The notes under the pieces are model-generated. The model did no database searches, had not been told where the DNA came from, and worked only from the letters and a program-made list of their open reading frames with translations. The position numbers were made by a program, and so were the translations under genes. Shown here piece after piece: positions 8,203-16,926 of a stretch of 64,000 nucleotides of DNA. The DNA comes from Rathayibacter sp. VKM Ac-2804. Its GTDB lineage: Bacteria > Actinomycetota > Actinomycetes > Actinomycetales > Microbacteriaceae. Position 1 is the first letter of the stretch, and each line of letters opens with the position of its first letter. The stretch is from NCBI RefSeq assembly GCF_009866655.1, contig NZ_CP047420.1, forward strand, positions 682,001 to 746,000, given 5' to 3'.

Positions 8203-9768
8203 ATGGTCACCGCAGACCCCGGCAGCATCGCCGCTCAGCCTCTTTCCCGCACTCAGGACACCGCGACAGAACTGCTTCTGCAGATGCGCGGCATCGTCAA
8301 GATCTTCCCCGGAGCACGAGCCCTCGACGGCGTCGACCTCGACGTCCGCCCGGGCGAGGTGCACTGCCTCCTCGGCCAGAACGGGGCCGGCAAGTCGACG
8401 CTCATCAAGACGCTCGCCGGCGCCCACCAGCCCACCGAGGGCGAGATCCTCGTGGACGGGAAGGTCGTCACGATCCCGTCGCCGACGGCCGCCCTCGCGC
8501 TCGGGATCGCCACGATGTACCAGGAGCTGGACGTCGTCGACGGCCTCTCGGTCGCCGAGAACATCTACCTCGGCCACGAGCTCTCCCGCGGCGGCTTCAC
8601 CGCCCGCTCCAAGGCCGCGAAGATCACCCGCGAGCTGATGCAGCGCCTCGGCCACCCCGAGATCGCCCCGCACCGCGAGGTCGGCAGCCTCTCCGCCGCC
8701 GGCAAGCAGATCGTGCAGATGGCGCGGGCCCTCTCGCACGACGCGCGGGTCATCATCATGGACGAGCCGTCCGCGGTGCTCGACTCGGAGGAGGTGGAGA
8801 ACCTCTTCCACGTGATCCGCCAGCTCACCGCCGACGGCGTCGCCATCGTCTACATCTCGCACCGGCTGGAGGAGATCCGCGCCATCGGCGATCGGATCAC
8901 CGTCATCAAGGACGGCGCGACGGTCGCGAAGAACCTCGCCGTCGCCGACACCCCGACCGCGAAGCTGATCACGCTGATGACCGGCCGCGCCGTGGAGTAC
9001 GTCTTCCCGGACCGTCCCGAGGTGGCGACCGAGGCCGAGACGCTGCTGAAGGTCGAGAACCTGGGGCTGCGCGGCTCGTTCGCCGACGTCTCCCTCGAGA
9101 TCCGCGCCGGCGAGGTCGTCGGCCTCGCGGGGCTGGTCGGCTCCGGCCGCTCGGAGATCCTGGAGACCATCTACGGGGCGCGCCGCGCCAGCACCGGCAC
9201 CGTCAGCGTGGCGGGCACGCGCCTGCGGGCCGGCTCGGTCACCGCGGCGGTCGACGCCGGCATCGGCCTCTGCCCGGAGGAGCGCAAGAGCCAGGGCCTG
9301 CTCCTGGACGAGCCGGTCTACCGCAACATCACCCTCTCGACCTTCGACCGCTTCGCCAAGCGCGGCTTCCTCGACGAGCGCTCCGAGCGCGCGGCGGCGG
9401 CCGAGCAGGCGGTCGCGCTCGACCTCCGCCCGCACGGCGTCGACCGCGACGCCCGCACCCTCTCCGGCGGCAACCAGCAGAAGGCGCTCCTCGCCCGCTG
9501 GCTGGTGCGCGGCTGCCGGGTGCTGCTGCTCGACGAGCCGACCCGCGGGGTCGACGTCGGAGCGCGCGCCGAGATCTACACCCTGATCCGGGACCTCGCG
9601 ACCAACGGCGCCGCCGTCCTCGTGGTCTCCAGCGAGATCGGCGAGGTCCTCGGGCTCTCGGACCGAGTGCTCGTGATCTCCGACGGCGCCGTGGTCCACG
9701 AGGGCCCCGCCGATTCGATCGACGAGCACCGCGTGCTCGATCTCGTCATGGAAGGAAGTGCAGCGTGA
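8203..9768 (+). CDS. Sugar ABC transporter ATP-binding protein (RbsA/XylG type, two ATPase domains)
   Basis: ATPase subunit of a CUT2-type monosaccharide importer. First domain: Walker A GQNGAGKSTLIKT, signature LSAAGKQIVQMARAL, Walker B VIIMDEPSAVLD. Second domain: degenerate Walker A (GLVGSGRSEIL), signature LSGGNQQKALLARWL, Walker B VLLLDEPTRGVD. This asymmetry is normal for RbsA, MglA and XylG proteins. 522 residues. Start MVTADPGSIAAQP at 8203 is fixed by the promoter just upstream; a longer reading frame back to 7531 crosses the promoter and is rejected. First gene of the operon; it overlaps the permease gene by 4 bp (GTGA). Confidence 0.92.
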   Translation: MVTADPGSIAAQPLSRTQDTATELLLQMRGIVKIFPGARALDGVDLDVRPGEVHCLLGQNGAGKSTLIKTLAGAHQPTEGEILVDGKVVTIPSPTAALALGIATMYQELDVVDGLSVAENIYLGHELSRGGFTARSKAAKITRELMQRLGHPEIAPHREVGSLSAAGKQIVQMARALSHDARVIIMDEPSAVLDSEEVENLFHVIRQLTADGVAIVYISHRLEEIRAIGDRITVIKDGATVAKNLAVADTPTAKLITLMTGRAVEYVFPDRPEVATEAETLLKVENLGLRGSFADVSLEIRAGEVVGLAGLVGSGRSEILETIYGARRASTGTVSVAGTRLRAGSVTAAVDAGIGLCPEERKSQGLLLDEPVYRNITLSTFDRFAKRGFLDERSERAAAAEQAVALDLRPHGVDRDARTLSGGNQQKALLARWLVRGCRVLLLDEPTRGVDVGARAEIYTLIRDLATNGAAVLVVSSEIGEVLGLSDRVLVISDGAVVHEGPADSIDEHRVLDLVMEGSAA

Positions 9769-10850
9769 GCGGACAGCTCGACACCGCGTCACCGTCGATC
9801 GGCGGTCCGCAGGAGGACGCCGGCCGTCACGCCTCGGCCGCGACGGGAGGGCCGAGCGGCGGGACGCCGAAGGACGCCCGCTCCGGGCTCCGCGGGATCA
9901 TGGGCGGCTCGCTCGGCCGGAACGTCGGTCTGGTGCTCGCGCTGGTCATCCTCTGCATCGTCGGGTTCGCCACCGCGGGGGAGCGCTTCGCCAGCGTCGA
10001 CAACGTGCTGACGATCCTCCGCCTGGCCGCCGTGATCGGCGTGCTGAGCATCGGCATGACCTTCGTCATCACCTCGGGCGGCATCGACCTCTCGGTCGGC
10101 TCGGTGATGGGGCTCGCGACGGTCTGGGCGAGCACCGTGTCGACGCAGTACTACGCGGCGAACACCTCCTGGCTGGTGATCGTGCTCACCGCGGTGCTCG
10201 TGGGCCTCGTCTGCGGTCTGATCAACGGGGCGCTGATCGCCTACGGCCGGGTCGTCGCGTTCATGGCGACGCTCGCGATGCTCGTCGCGGCCCGCGGCTT
10301 CGCCGAGCTGATCTCGAACCGGCAGACGCAGATCGTCACGGTCACCCCGTTCCTCGACTTCTTCCGCGCCGACGTGCTCGGCATCCCCGTCCTCGTGCTG
10401 ATCTTCGTGGTCGTCGCGGTGGCCGGCTGGATCCTGCTCAACCGCACCACCTTCGGCCGCCGCACCATCGCGGTCGGCGGCAACCCGGAGGCGGCCCGCC
10501 TCGCCGGCATCAAGGTCCGCCGGCACACCATGTACGTCTACGGCCTCGCCGGGCTCACCGCCGGCATCGCCGCGGTGATGATGCTCGCCCGCACCACGGC
10601 CGGTACCTCGACCCACGGCCAGCTGTACGAGCTCGACGCCATCGCGGCGGTCGTGGTCGGCGGCACGCTGCTCGCCGGAGGCCGCGGCACCATCGTCGGC
10701 ACCGTGTTCGGCGTCCTGATCTTCACGACCCTCACCAACGTCTTCACGCAGAACAACATGTCGACCTCGGCCCAGGCCGTCGCGAAGGGCGCGATCATCG
10801 TCGCCGCCGTCCTGCTGCAGCAGCGCTTCGCCGCCCGCGGCAAGTCCTGA
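9765..10850 (+). CDS. Sugar ABC transporter permease (RbsC type)
   Basis: Membrane channel of the CUT2 importer: eight to ten hydrophobic segments, a long hydrophilic N-terminus of about 45 residues, the conserved ITSGGIDLSVGSVMGL motif after the second segment, and NPEAARLAGI, the RbsC-type cytoplasmic coupling loop. GTG start at 9765, with GGAAG about 10 nt upstream, inside the stop of the ATPase gene. 361 residues. A small GAGA-loop hairpin follows before the binding-protein gene. Confidence 0.92.
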   Translation: MSGQLDTASPSIGGPQEDAGRHASAATGGPSGGTPKDARSGLRGIMGGSLGRNVGLVLALVILCIVGFATAGERFASVDNVLTILRLAAVIGVLSIGMTFVITSGGIDLSVGSVMGLATVWASTVSTQYYAANTSWLVIVLTAVLVGLVCGLINGALIAYGRVVAFMATLAMLVAARGFAELISNRQTQIVTVTPFLDFFRADVLGIPVLVLIFVVVAVAGWILLNRTTFGRRTIAVGGNPEAARLAGIKVRRHTMYVYGLAGLTAGIAAVMMLARTTAGTSTHGQLYELDAIAAVVVGGTLLAGGRGTIVGTVFGVLIFTTLTNVFTQNNMSTSAQAVAKGAIIVAAVLLQQRFAARGKS

Positions 10851-10855
10851 CCCGA

Positions 10856-10871
10856 GGGGCCGAGAGGCCCC
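10856..10871 (+). other. Short intercistronic hairpin GGGGCC-GAGA-GGCCCC
   Basis: Six-base-pair stem with a GAGA tetraloop directly after the permease stop and 130 bp before the binding-protein gene. Intercistronic hairpins at this position commonly stabilise the upstream mRNA or set differential expression of the binding protein. That role is inference. Confidence 0.45.
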
Positions 10872-11000
10872 GACCTCTTCCCGGGGCACGCGCCCCCTTT
10901 CCCAGCACCGACAGCATCCACCTCGACCACCTCGGTCACCCTCCGCAGGCACCGCTGTGCCCTGCGGCCCCTCATGGATCCATCGAAGGAGATCACTTCC

Positions 11001-12101
11001 ATGTCCGTTCGCCACCCCTCCGGCTCCCGCCTGGACCGCACGACCCGACTGGGCCGCACCGCTCGCCTGGGCACCGCCGGCTTCGCCTTCGGCGCCGTCG
11101 CGCTGATGCTCACCGGCTGCATCTCCAACGCCCCCGTCGAGACCGGGAACGCCGGCGGCGGCGGCAGCGCCGCCGCGGTCGCCGCCTCGGACAACGACGC
11201 CTCGGGCGACAACGTGGTGATCGGCTTCACCGCCCCCGCCGCCGACCACGGCTGGATGGGCGCGGTCAGCCGTGCCGCGCTCGCCGAGGCGGAGAAGTAC
11301 GACGACGTCGAGCTCCGCACCGCGGAGGGCACCAACGACGTCAACCTGCAGATCAGCCAGGTCGAGACCTTCATCAACGACGGCGTCGACGCGATCGTGC
11401 TGCTGCCGATCGACGGCGCCGCGCTGACCGAGGTCGCGACCCAGGCGATGGAGGCGGGCATCACCGTCATCAACGTCGACCGCGAGTTCTCCAGCCCCTT
11501 CGCCGCCCGCTCCACGGTGCTCGGCGACAACTACGGCATGGGCGTCAGCGCCGGCACCTACCTCTGCGAGCAGCTCGGCGACAACCCGGACGCGGTCGTG
11601 GCGGAGATCGCCGGCATCGACTCCCTCCCGCTGACGCAGGACCGCAGCCAGGGCTTCGCCGACGCGCTCGAGGGCTGCGGACTCGACGTGGACAACCGCG
11701 TCGCCGCCGACTTCACCGTGCAGGGCGGCGAGCAGGCCGCGGCCAACCTCCTCCAGGCCGCGCCCCGGATCGACGCGATCTGGAACCACGACGACGACCA
11801 GGGCGTCGGCGTCCTCGCGGCGATCGACAGCGCCGGTCGCGACGAGTTCATCCTCGTCGGCGGCGCCGGCTCGGCGAACATGATGCGCGCGATCGAGGCC
11901 GACGACTCCGTCGTCAAGGCCACGGTCGTCTACCCCTCGACCCAGGCCGCGGACGGCATCAAGCTCGCCCGCCTCGTCGAGCAGAACAAGTCGATGAGCG
12001 ACACCACCTCGCTCGGCGTCCCGCGCCAGATCCAGCTCTTCGCGCCGGTCGTCACCAAGGACAACGTCGCCGAGTACCTGCCCTCGGCCTTCGAGTCCTG
12101 A
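11001..12101 (+). CDS. Sugar-binding lipoprotein of the CUT2 importer (RbsB/periplasmic-binding fold)
   Basis: Solute receptor for the importer. The N-terminus is basic, then a hydrophobic stretch ends in lipobox LTGC. The mature part is a type I periplasmic-binding fold: VVIGFTAPAADHGWMGAVSRAALAEA, DVNLQISQVETFINDGVDAIVLLP, ITVINVDREF, IDAIWNHDDDQGVGVLAAI. 366 residues. Start ATG 11001 is set by GAAGGAG 9 nt upstream; an ATG 27 bp earlier lacks a site. The W/D/R ligand residues typical of ribose, galactofuranose or inositol receptors are plausible, but the ligand is not determined. Confidence 0.9.
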   Translation: MSVRHPSGSRLDRTTRLGRTARLGTAGFAFGAVALMLTGCISNAPVETGNAGGGGSAAAVAASDNDASGDNVVIGFTAPAADHGWMGAVSRAALAEAEKYDDVELRTAEGTNDVNLQISQVETFINDGVDAIVLLPIDGAALTEVATQAMEAGITVINVDREFSSPFAARSTVLGDNYGMGVSAGTYLCEQLGDNPDAVVAEIAGIDSLPLTQDRSQGFADALEGCGLDVDNRVAADFTVQGGEQAAANLLQAAPRIDAIWNHDDDQGVGVLAAIDSAGRDEFILVGGAGSANMMRAIEADDSVVKATVVYPSTQAADGIKLARLVEQNKSMSDTTSLGVPRQIQLFAPVVTKDNVAEYLPSAFES

Positions 12102-12327
12102 GCCACTGATCTGCCGGCGCGGGGGAGACCCTGCGCCGGCCCGGACCAGCCGGAACCGCTCCCGTATCAAAGGAGCGACCGGCGCCACGACAGCATCCCG
12201 CGAGAGGAGGCGACGACGAAGACATCGGCCCACGGGCCGACCAGAGGAGACCGGGTCCGCACGTCGTGCGGACAGAGACGGACCCGGCCTCTGCGATGAA
12301 CACCTCGTTGAAGGAATCACATCACGC
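12102..12327 (+). promoter_or_regulatory. Structured 226-bp leader before the sugar dehydrogenase
   Basis: No gene seen. Two strong hairpins: GCCGGCGC...GCGCCGGC at about 12114-12141, which may terminate the ABC operon, and GTCCGCAC-GTC-GTGCGGAC at 12255-12273, nested inside a longer pairing of CCGGGTCCG with CGGACCCGG. The second sits about 55 bp before the start codon and could be an mRNA-stabilising 5' structure. Confidence 0.45.
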
Positions 12328-15300
12328 ATGAATGGTAAGCGATCCACGAAGAGAAGCATCAGGTCTCTCTTCGCCCTCGGCATCGCCGGGATGGTGACGG
12401 TCTCCGGACTCACCGCCCTCGGCCTGCCCGCCTCGGCCCACGACGGAGTGGACCACGGCTCGGAGCCGGGTGCGGAGTCCGCGCTCGACTGGAGCAACTA
12501 CGAGAAGGTGCTGCTGACGAAGAACGTCGGCGAACCGATCGACCTCGCCGTCCTCCCGGACAAGTCGGTCCTGCACACGGCACGGAACGGCGAGATCCGC
12601 CACACCGATCCGCAGACCGGCACCACGCGCGTCGTGGCCACGATCCCCGTCTACCAGAACTCGGAGGACGGACTCCAGGGTGTCGGCGTCGACCCCGACT
12701 TCGCCGAGAACCAGTGGGTCTACCTGGTCTACGCGCCCCAGAGCGGCACGCCGACCGGCGCGGCTCCGAACATGCTCCCCGCGGGCGAGGACGAGAGCTA
12801 CTGGGACCAGTGGAAGGGCGTCAACCGCCTCTCCCGGTTCAAGTGGACCGGCTCCGGACTCGACCTGGCGAGCGAGCAGAAGATCATCGAGGTCGAGGCG
12901 CAGCGCGGGCAGTGCTGCCACGTGGGCGCCGACTTCGACTGGGACGCCGACGGCAACCTGTACCTCTCGACCGGCGACAACACGCCGGCGAGCGCTCCGG
13001 GGGCCGCGGGCTTCGCGCCGAACAACGACGCACCCGGCATGAACCCCGGCTTCGACTCGCGTCGCGGCGCCGGCAACACGAACGACCTCCGCGGCAAGAT
13101 CCTCCGGATCACGGTCCAGGAGGACGGCTCGTACACGATCCCCGAGGGCAACCTCTTCCCGGTGGGCACCGAGAAGACCCGTCCCGAGATCTTCGTGATG
13201 GGCGTGCGCAACCCGTTCAAGATCGACGTCGACGCCGAGACGAACACCCTCTCCTGGGGCGACTACGGTCCCGACGCGACGAAGGCCGCTGCGGCCGACG
13301 GCGTGCGCGGCCCGATGGGTCTCGTGGAGTGGAACGCGACCGGTCTCGACCAGCCGCAGAACTCCGGCTGGCCCTACGTCCACGGCCCGAACCTGCCGTA
13401 CAACGAGTGGAACTTCGAGACGGCGACGCCCCGCGGCTTCTTCGACCCACAGAACCTCAAGAACAACTCGCGGTGGAACACCGGCCTCGTCGACATCCCG
13501 GCGGCCACGCCGGCGACCGTCTACTACGGCGACAACCCCGGCGACCAGCCGTACGACGAGCTCGTGAACTTCGGGACGAGCTCCGGCCAGGGCCCGATGG
13601 GCGGACCGGTCTACCACTTCGACGAGGAGAACCCCTCGACGTCGAAGTTCCCGGCGTACTGGAACGAGAAGACCTTCTTCGGCGAGTTCTCGCAGGACTA
13701 CATCGCGGCGTTCACGCTCGATGAGGACCGCGCGGTCACGCACATCGAGGACTTCCTGCCCAACACGGCGCTGAGCTCGCGCAACCAGCCGATCCACGAC
13801 AACCCCATGGACATGGAGTTCGGCCCCGACGGGTCGATGTACGTGCTCGAGTACGGCGACGGCTTCTTCCGCGCCAACCCCGACGCCGGCCTGTACCGGA
13901 TCGACTACGCCGAGGGCAACAAGGCCCCGCAGGCGCGCTTCACCGCGACGCCGCTGTCCGCCTCCGAGACGCCGCTCGAGGTGACGTTCGACGCCAAGGG
14001 ATCCTCCGACCCCGAGGGCGACGCGCTCACCTACGACTGGGACTTCGACGGCAACGGGACCTTCGACGCCTCGGGCGTCACCGTGAAGAACACCTACACC
14101 GAGCTCGGCCAGTTCACGGCCCGCCTGCGCGTCACCGACGCCAAGGGCAAGTTCAGCCTCACCTCCCGGGTGATCTCGGTGGGCAACCAGGCGCCGCAGA
14201 TCGAGATCACGACGCCCGGCAACGGCTCGTTCTTCGAGTGGGGCGACGCGATCCCCTACCGGGTGACCGGTCGTGACGCGGAGGACGGCGACCAGATCGT
14301 CGGCAGCCGCGTGGGCTGGACCTACGGTCTCGGCCACGACGAGCACGCCCACCCCGAGGTCACCGGCACCGGTGCCACGGGAGCGTTCCCGACGTCGAAG
14401 GACTCGCCCGAGCACGGCCCCGGCGCGCTGCTCTACGGCACCGTCGTCGTGACCTACACGGACGCCGGCTACAACGGACTGCCGCCGGCCGCGGCCGAGG
14501 CGACGCTGCGGCTGAACCCGAAGACGCAGGAGGCGGAGCACGCCGCCCGCGAGGGCGTCCTGCCCTACGCGGACACCGCGGCGAGCGGCGGCAACGCGGT
14601 CAGCGGACTCGGTGCGGGATCCTTCCTGCGCTGGGACCCGGTGAACCTCGCGAACCTGACCGGCGTCGTGGTCCGCGCCACCGGTGAGGGCACCGTCGAC
14701 CTCCGCTGGAACGCCGCCGACGCGGCGCCCTTCGGAACGGCGATCATCCCCGCCGGCGCCGGCTGGCAGGACGTCCTCGTGCCGTTCTCCGGTCAGCCCA
14801 CCGGTACCGGCTCGCTCTACGTGACCTCGCCCTCCGGTCTGTCGCTCGACTCCCTCACCTTCCAGGGTGCGGGTGCCGGTGACACGACGGCGCCGACCGT
14901 CAGCGCGACCCTCGACCCCGCAGCGCCCACCGGCGTCGGCGGCGTCTACAACCGCGCGGTGAACCTCAACCTGGCGGCGACCGACAACGGCGCGCTCGCC
15001 AGCGTGCAGTACTCGGTCGACAACGGGGCGACGTGGACCACGGTCCGCGCCGCGAACGGCGCCTACTCGGTGCCCTTCACCACGAACGGCGCCCGCACGG
15101 TGCAGTACCGCGCCACCGACACCGGCGGCAACGTCTCGGCGGTCGGCTCGGTCTCGTTCACCATCGACCTCGCCGCGGGGAACGCGCCGACCGTCGACTC
15201 GACCACGACCGTGGCGCTCACCGCGCCCCGCGTGACCTTCGGCGCTCCCGGATCGGCGACGGTCACCGTCTCCGGTCAGGGCGGCACCCCCGGCGGCGAG

Positions 15301-15774
15301 GTCGTCCTCTACGAGGGCGACACCGAGATCGGCCGCAGCGCCCTCGAGGGCGGGAAGGCGACCATCGCCCTGCCGCAGACCCTCGGGGCCGGGACGCACA
15401 CCTTCCGCGCGGCGTACGGAGCGGACGGGACTTATCTGGCCTCGGCCGGCACCGCCCGCCTGATCGTGTCGAAGGCCGACTCCGTGCTCACCGCGACCGT
15501 CTCGCCGAACCCGGTCAAGCCGGGCGCCAGCGCGCAGGTCTCGGTCGACGCGACGACGTCGACCGGAGTCGCCGGGACCGGCCAGGTCACCGTGATGGTG
15601 AAGAGGAACCTCTCCACCGTCGCGATGCTCACCGGCACCCTCGACGAGAACGGGAAGGTCGTCGTGACCCTGCCGAAGCTCGCGGCGGGCAGCTACAAGC
15701 TGACCGTCACCCACACCGCCACGGCGAACACCAACGCCGCGTCGACGCTGCTGAACCTCACCGTCCAGCAGTAG
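12328..15774 (+). CDS. Secreted PQQ-type sugar dehydrogenase with PKD, carbohydrate-binding and Ig-like domains
   Basis: 1148-residue exported protein. Signal peptide to about residue 33 (LGLPASAHDG). Residues ~50-525 match the glucose/sorbosone dehydrogenase beta-propeller: VLPDKSVLHTARNGEI, GLQGVGVDPDFAENQWVYLVYAP, GQCCHVGADFDWDADGNLYLSTGD, RNPFKIDVD, DMEFGPDGSMYVLEYGDG. A PKD domain follows (NKAPQARF...GSSDPEGDALTYDWDFDG), then a region like the C-terminal part of such enzymes, a galactose-binding/CBM6-like module (about 730-850), and two or three bacterial Ig-like repeats. There is no LPXTG or membrane anchor. ATG has GAAGGAAT 10 nt upstream. It probably oxidises a sugar outside the cell; linkage to the importer upstream is inference from position. 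Confidence 0.87.
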   Translation: MNGKRSTKRSIRSLFALGIAGMVTVSGLTALGLPASAHDGVDHGSEPGAESALDWSNYEKVLLTKNVGEPIDLAVLPDKSVLHTARNGEIRHTDPQTGTTRVVATIPVYQNSEDGLQGVGVDPDFAENQWVYLVYAPQSGTPTGAAPNMLPAGEDESYWDQWKGVNRLSRFKWTGSGLDLASEQKIIEVEAQRGQCCHVGADFDWDADGNLYLSTGDNTPASAPGAAGFAPNNDAPGMNPGFDSRRGAGNTNDLRGKILRITVQEDGSYTIPEGNLFPVGTEKTRPEIFVMGVRNPFKIDVDAETNTLSWGDYGPDATKAAAADGVRGPMGLVEWNATGLDQPQNSGWPYVHGPNLPYNEWNFETATPRGFFDPQNLKNNSRWNTGLVDIPAATPATVYYGDNPGDQPYDELVNFGTSSGQGPMGGPVYHFDEENPSTSKFPAYWNEKTFFGEFSQDYIAAFTLDEDRAVTHIEDFLPNTALSSRNQPIHDNPMDMEFGPDGSMYVLEYGDGFFRANPDAGLYRIDYAEGNKAPQARFTATPLSASETPLEVTFDAKGSSDPEGDALTYDWDFDGNGTFDASGVTVKNTYTELGQFTARLRVTDAKGKFSLTSRVISVGNQAPQIEITTPGNGSFFEWGDAIPYRVTGRDAEDGDQIVGSRVGWTYGLGHDEHAHPEVTGTGATGAFPTSKDSPEHGPGALLYGTVVVTYTDAGYNGLPPAAAEATLRLNPKTQEAEHAAREGVLPYADTAASGGNAVSGLGAGSFLRWDPVNLANLTGVVVRATGEGTVDLRWNAADAAPFGTAIIPAGAGWQDVLVPFSGQPTGTGSLYVTSPSGLSLDSLTFQGAGAGDTTAPTVSATLDPAAPTGVGGVYNRAVNLNLAATDNGALASVQYSVDNGATWTTVRAANGAYSVPFTTNGARTVQYRATDTGGNVSAVGSVSFTIDLAAGNAPTVDSTTTVALTAPRVTFGAPGSATVTVSGQGGTPGGEVVLYEGDTEIGRSALEGGKATIALPQTLGAGTHTFRAAYGADGTYLASAGTARLIVSKADSVLTATVSPNPVKPGASAQVSVDATTSTGVAGTGQVTVMVKRNLSTVAMLTGTLDENGKVVVTLPKLAAGSYKLTVTHTATANTNAASTLLNLTVQQ

Positions 15775-15781
15775 CCGCGGC

Positions 15782-15824
15782 AGGACCGGCCGGCTCGCGC
15801 CGAGAGCACGGGCCGGCCGGTCCT
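15782..15824 (+). terminator. Hairpin terminator after the sugar dehydrogenase gene
   Basis: Perfect 12-bp stem AGGACCGGCCGG / CCGGCCGGTCCT with a 19-nt loop, starting 8 bp after the stop and followed by a C-run rather than a T-run, as is common in high-GC actinobacteria. Confidence 0.7.
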
Positions 15825-15866
15825 CCCCCCTGATCCATCTGCATGTTCCGTTTCGAAGGAGAGACA

Positions 15867-16856
15867 ATGCACCACCACCACGGATCCATCTCGGCCAAGC
15901 CGATGAGCCGACGCGCGCTGATGACGGCGCTCGCCGCCTCGACGGTCGCCGTCGGAGTCGGGGCCGGGGCCCTCGCGTCCCCCGCCCTCGCGGCTCCCGC
16001 GCCCTCGTCCGGCGCCAACCGCCTCGTCCCGATCAACCGGATCGGGATCCAGCTCTACAGCGTCCGCGACAAGGTCTCGTCGATCGGCTTCCGCGCCGTC
16101 TTCGAGGAGCTGGGCCGCATCGGCTACAGCGAGATCGAGTTCGCCGGCTACACCCAGGGCAACGTCGGCGCGATCACCCCCCAGGAGATCCGCCAGCTGC
16201 TCGACGACAACGGCCTGCGGGCCGTCGGCTCGCACGTCGGCACCAACCTGCTCCGCTCGGAGCTGGGGAAGCAGATCGAGATCGCGCAGATCCTCGGCAC
16301 CCCGCACCTCGGCACCGGCAACGCGCCGACCAACGTCAACACCGTCGCGGGCTACCGCGCGGCCGCCGACGAGTGGAACGCCTGGGGCCAGCAGGTCTCG
16401 GCCGCCGGCATGAAGCTCTACCAGCACAACCACGCGGGCGAGTTCGCCTTCGGCTCGGACGACCCGACGACGCGCCTGTACGACGTGTTCTACGACAACA
16501 CGGACCCGAAGCACGTCTACCTCGAGATGGACGTCTACTGGGCCTACGTGGGCAAGAAGCTCTACCCGGGCTTCGAGCCGCTCGACTACATCAAGCGCAA
16601 CCCGCGCCGCTACCCGATCCTGCACCTCAAGGACGGCAAGACGAACAACGCCAACACCAACGGCTACGACATCATCGAGTTCGGCGCGGGCAACCTGCCG
16701 TACCAGGCGTTCCTGTCGGAGCTGCGCGACCGCGGCCAGCGCTACGGAGTCTGGGAGCAGGACACCGCGCCCACCCAGGCCGTCGCGCCCAACCCGGTGA
16801 ACTCGCTCGGCAACGCCGCGCGCAGCTACGACGCCATCGAGGCGCTCCGTGGCTGA
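15867..16856 (+). CDS. Tat-exported sugar phosphate isomerase/epimerase (TIM barrel)
   Basis: Xylose isomerase-like TIM-barrel protein of 329 residues. The N-terminus carries a Tat signal (MSRRALMTALAAS...SPALAAPAP). The mature part has RIGIQLYSVRDKV, EIEFAGYTQG, VGSHVG, LYQHNHAGEFAF, YLEMDVYWAYVGK and ILHLKDGK, with the Glu/His/Asp metal ligands expected of this superfamily. The start at 15867 has CGAAGGAG 8 nt upstream; an ATG 24 bp earlier would add FRFEGET and no ribosome site. An unusual Met-His-His-His-His sequence opens the protein. Exported members are found next to PQQ-type sugar dehydrogenases and ThuA proteins, which fits the neighbour upstream. Confidence 0.87.
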   Translation: MHHHHGSISAKPMSRRALMTALAASTVAVGVGAGALASPALAAPAPSSGANRLVPINRIGIQLYSVRDKVSSIGFRAVFEELGRIGYSEIEFAGYTQGNVGAITPQEIRQLLDDNGLRAVGSHVGTNLLRSELGKQIEIAQILGTPHLGTGNAPTNVNTVAGYRAAADEWNAWGQQVSAAGMKLYQHNHAGEFAFGSDDPTTRLYDVFYDNTDPKHVYLEMDVYWAYVGKKLYPGFEPLDYIKRNPRRYPILHLKDGKTNNANTNGYDIIEFGAGNLPYQAFLSELRDRGQRYGVWEQDTAPTQAVAPNPVNSLGNAARSYDAIEALRG

Positions 16857-16926
16857 GTCCTCGCGCCGCGTCGGCGCCTTCCTTCCCCGCACCACCACGC
16901 GCACCGGCGCACCGAGGAGAACCCCC

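Noticed and set aside
9789..12497. Long minus-strand frame across the permease and binding-protein genes
   Set aside because: Shadow frame with biased composition and no recognisable motif; the plus-strand genes are well supported.
12322..15867. Very long open frame (about 1180 codons) on the minus strand, antisense to the sugar dehydrogenase
   Set aside because: Arg/Gly/Val-rich shadow of a high-GC gene. No domains, and the plus strand has a signal peptide, ribosome site and clear families.
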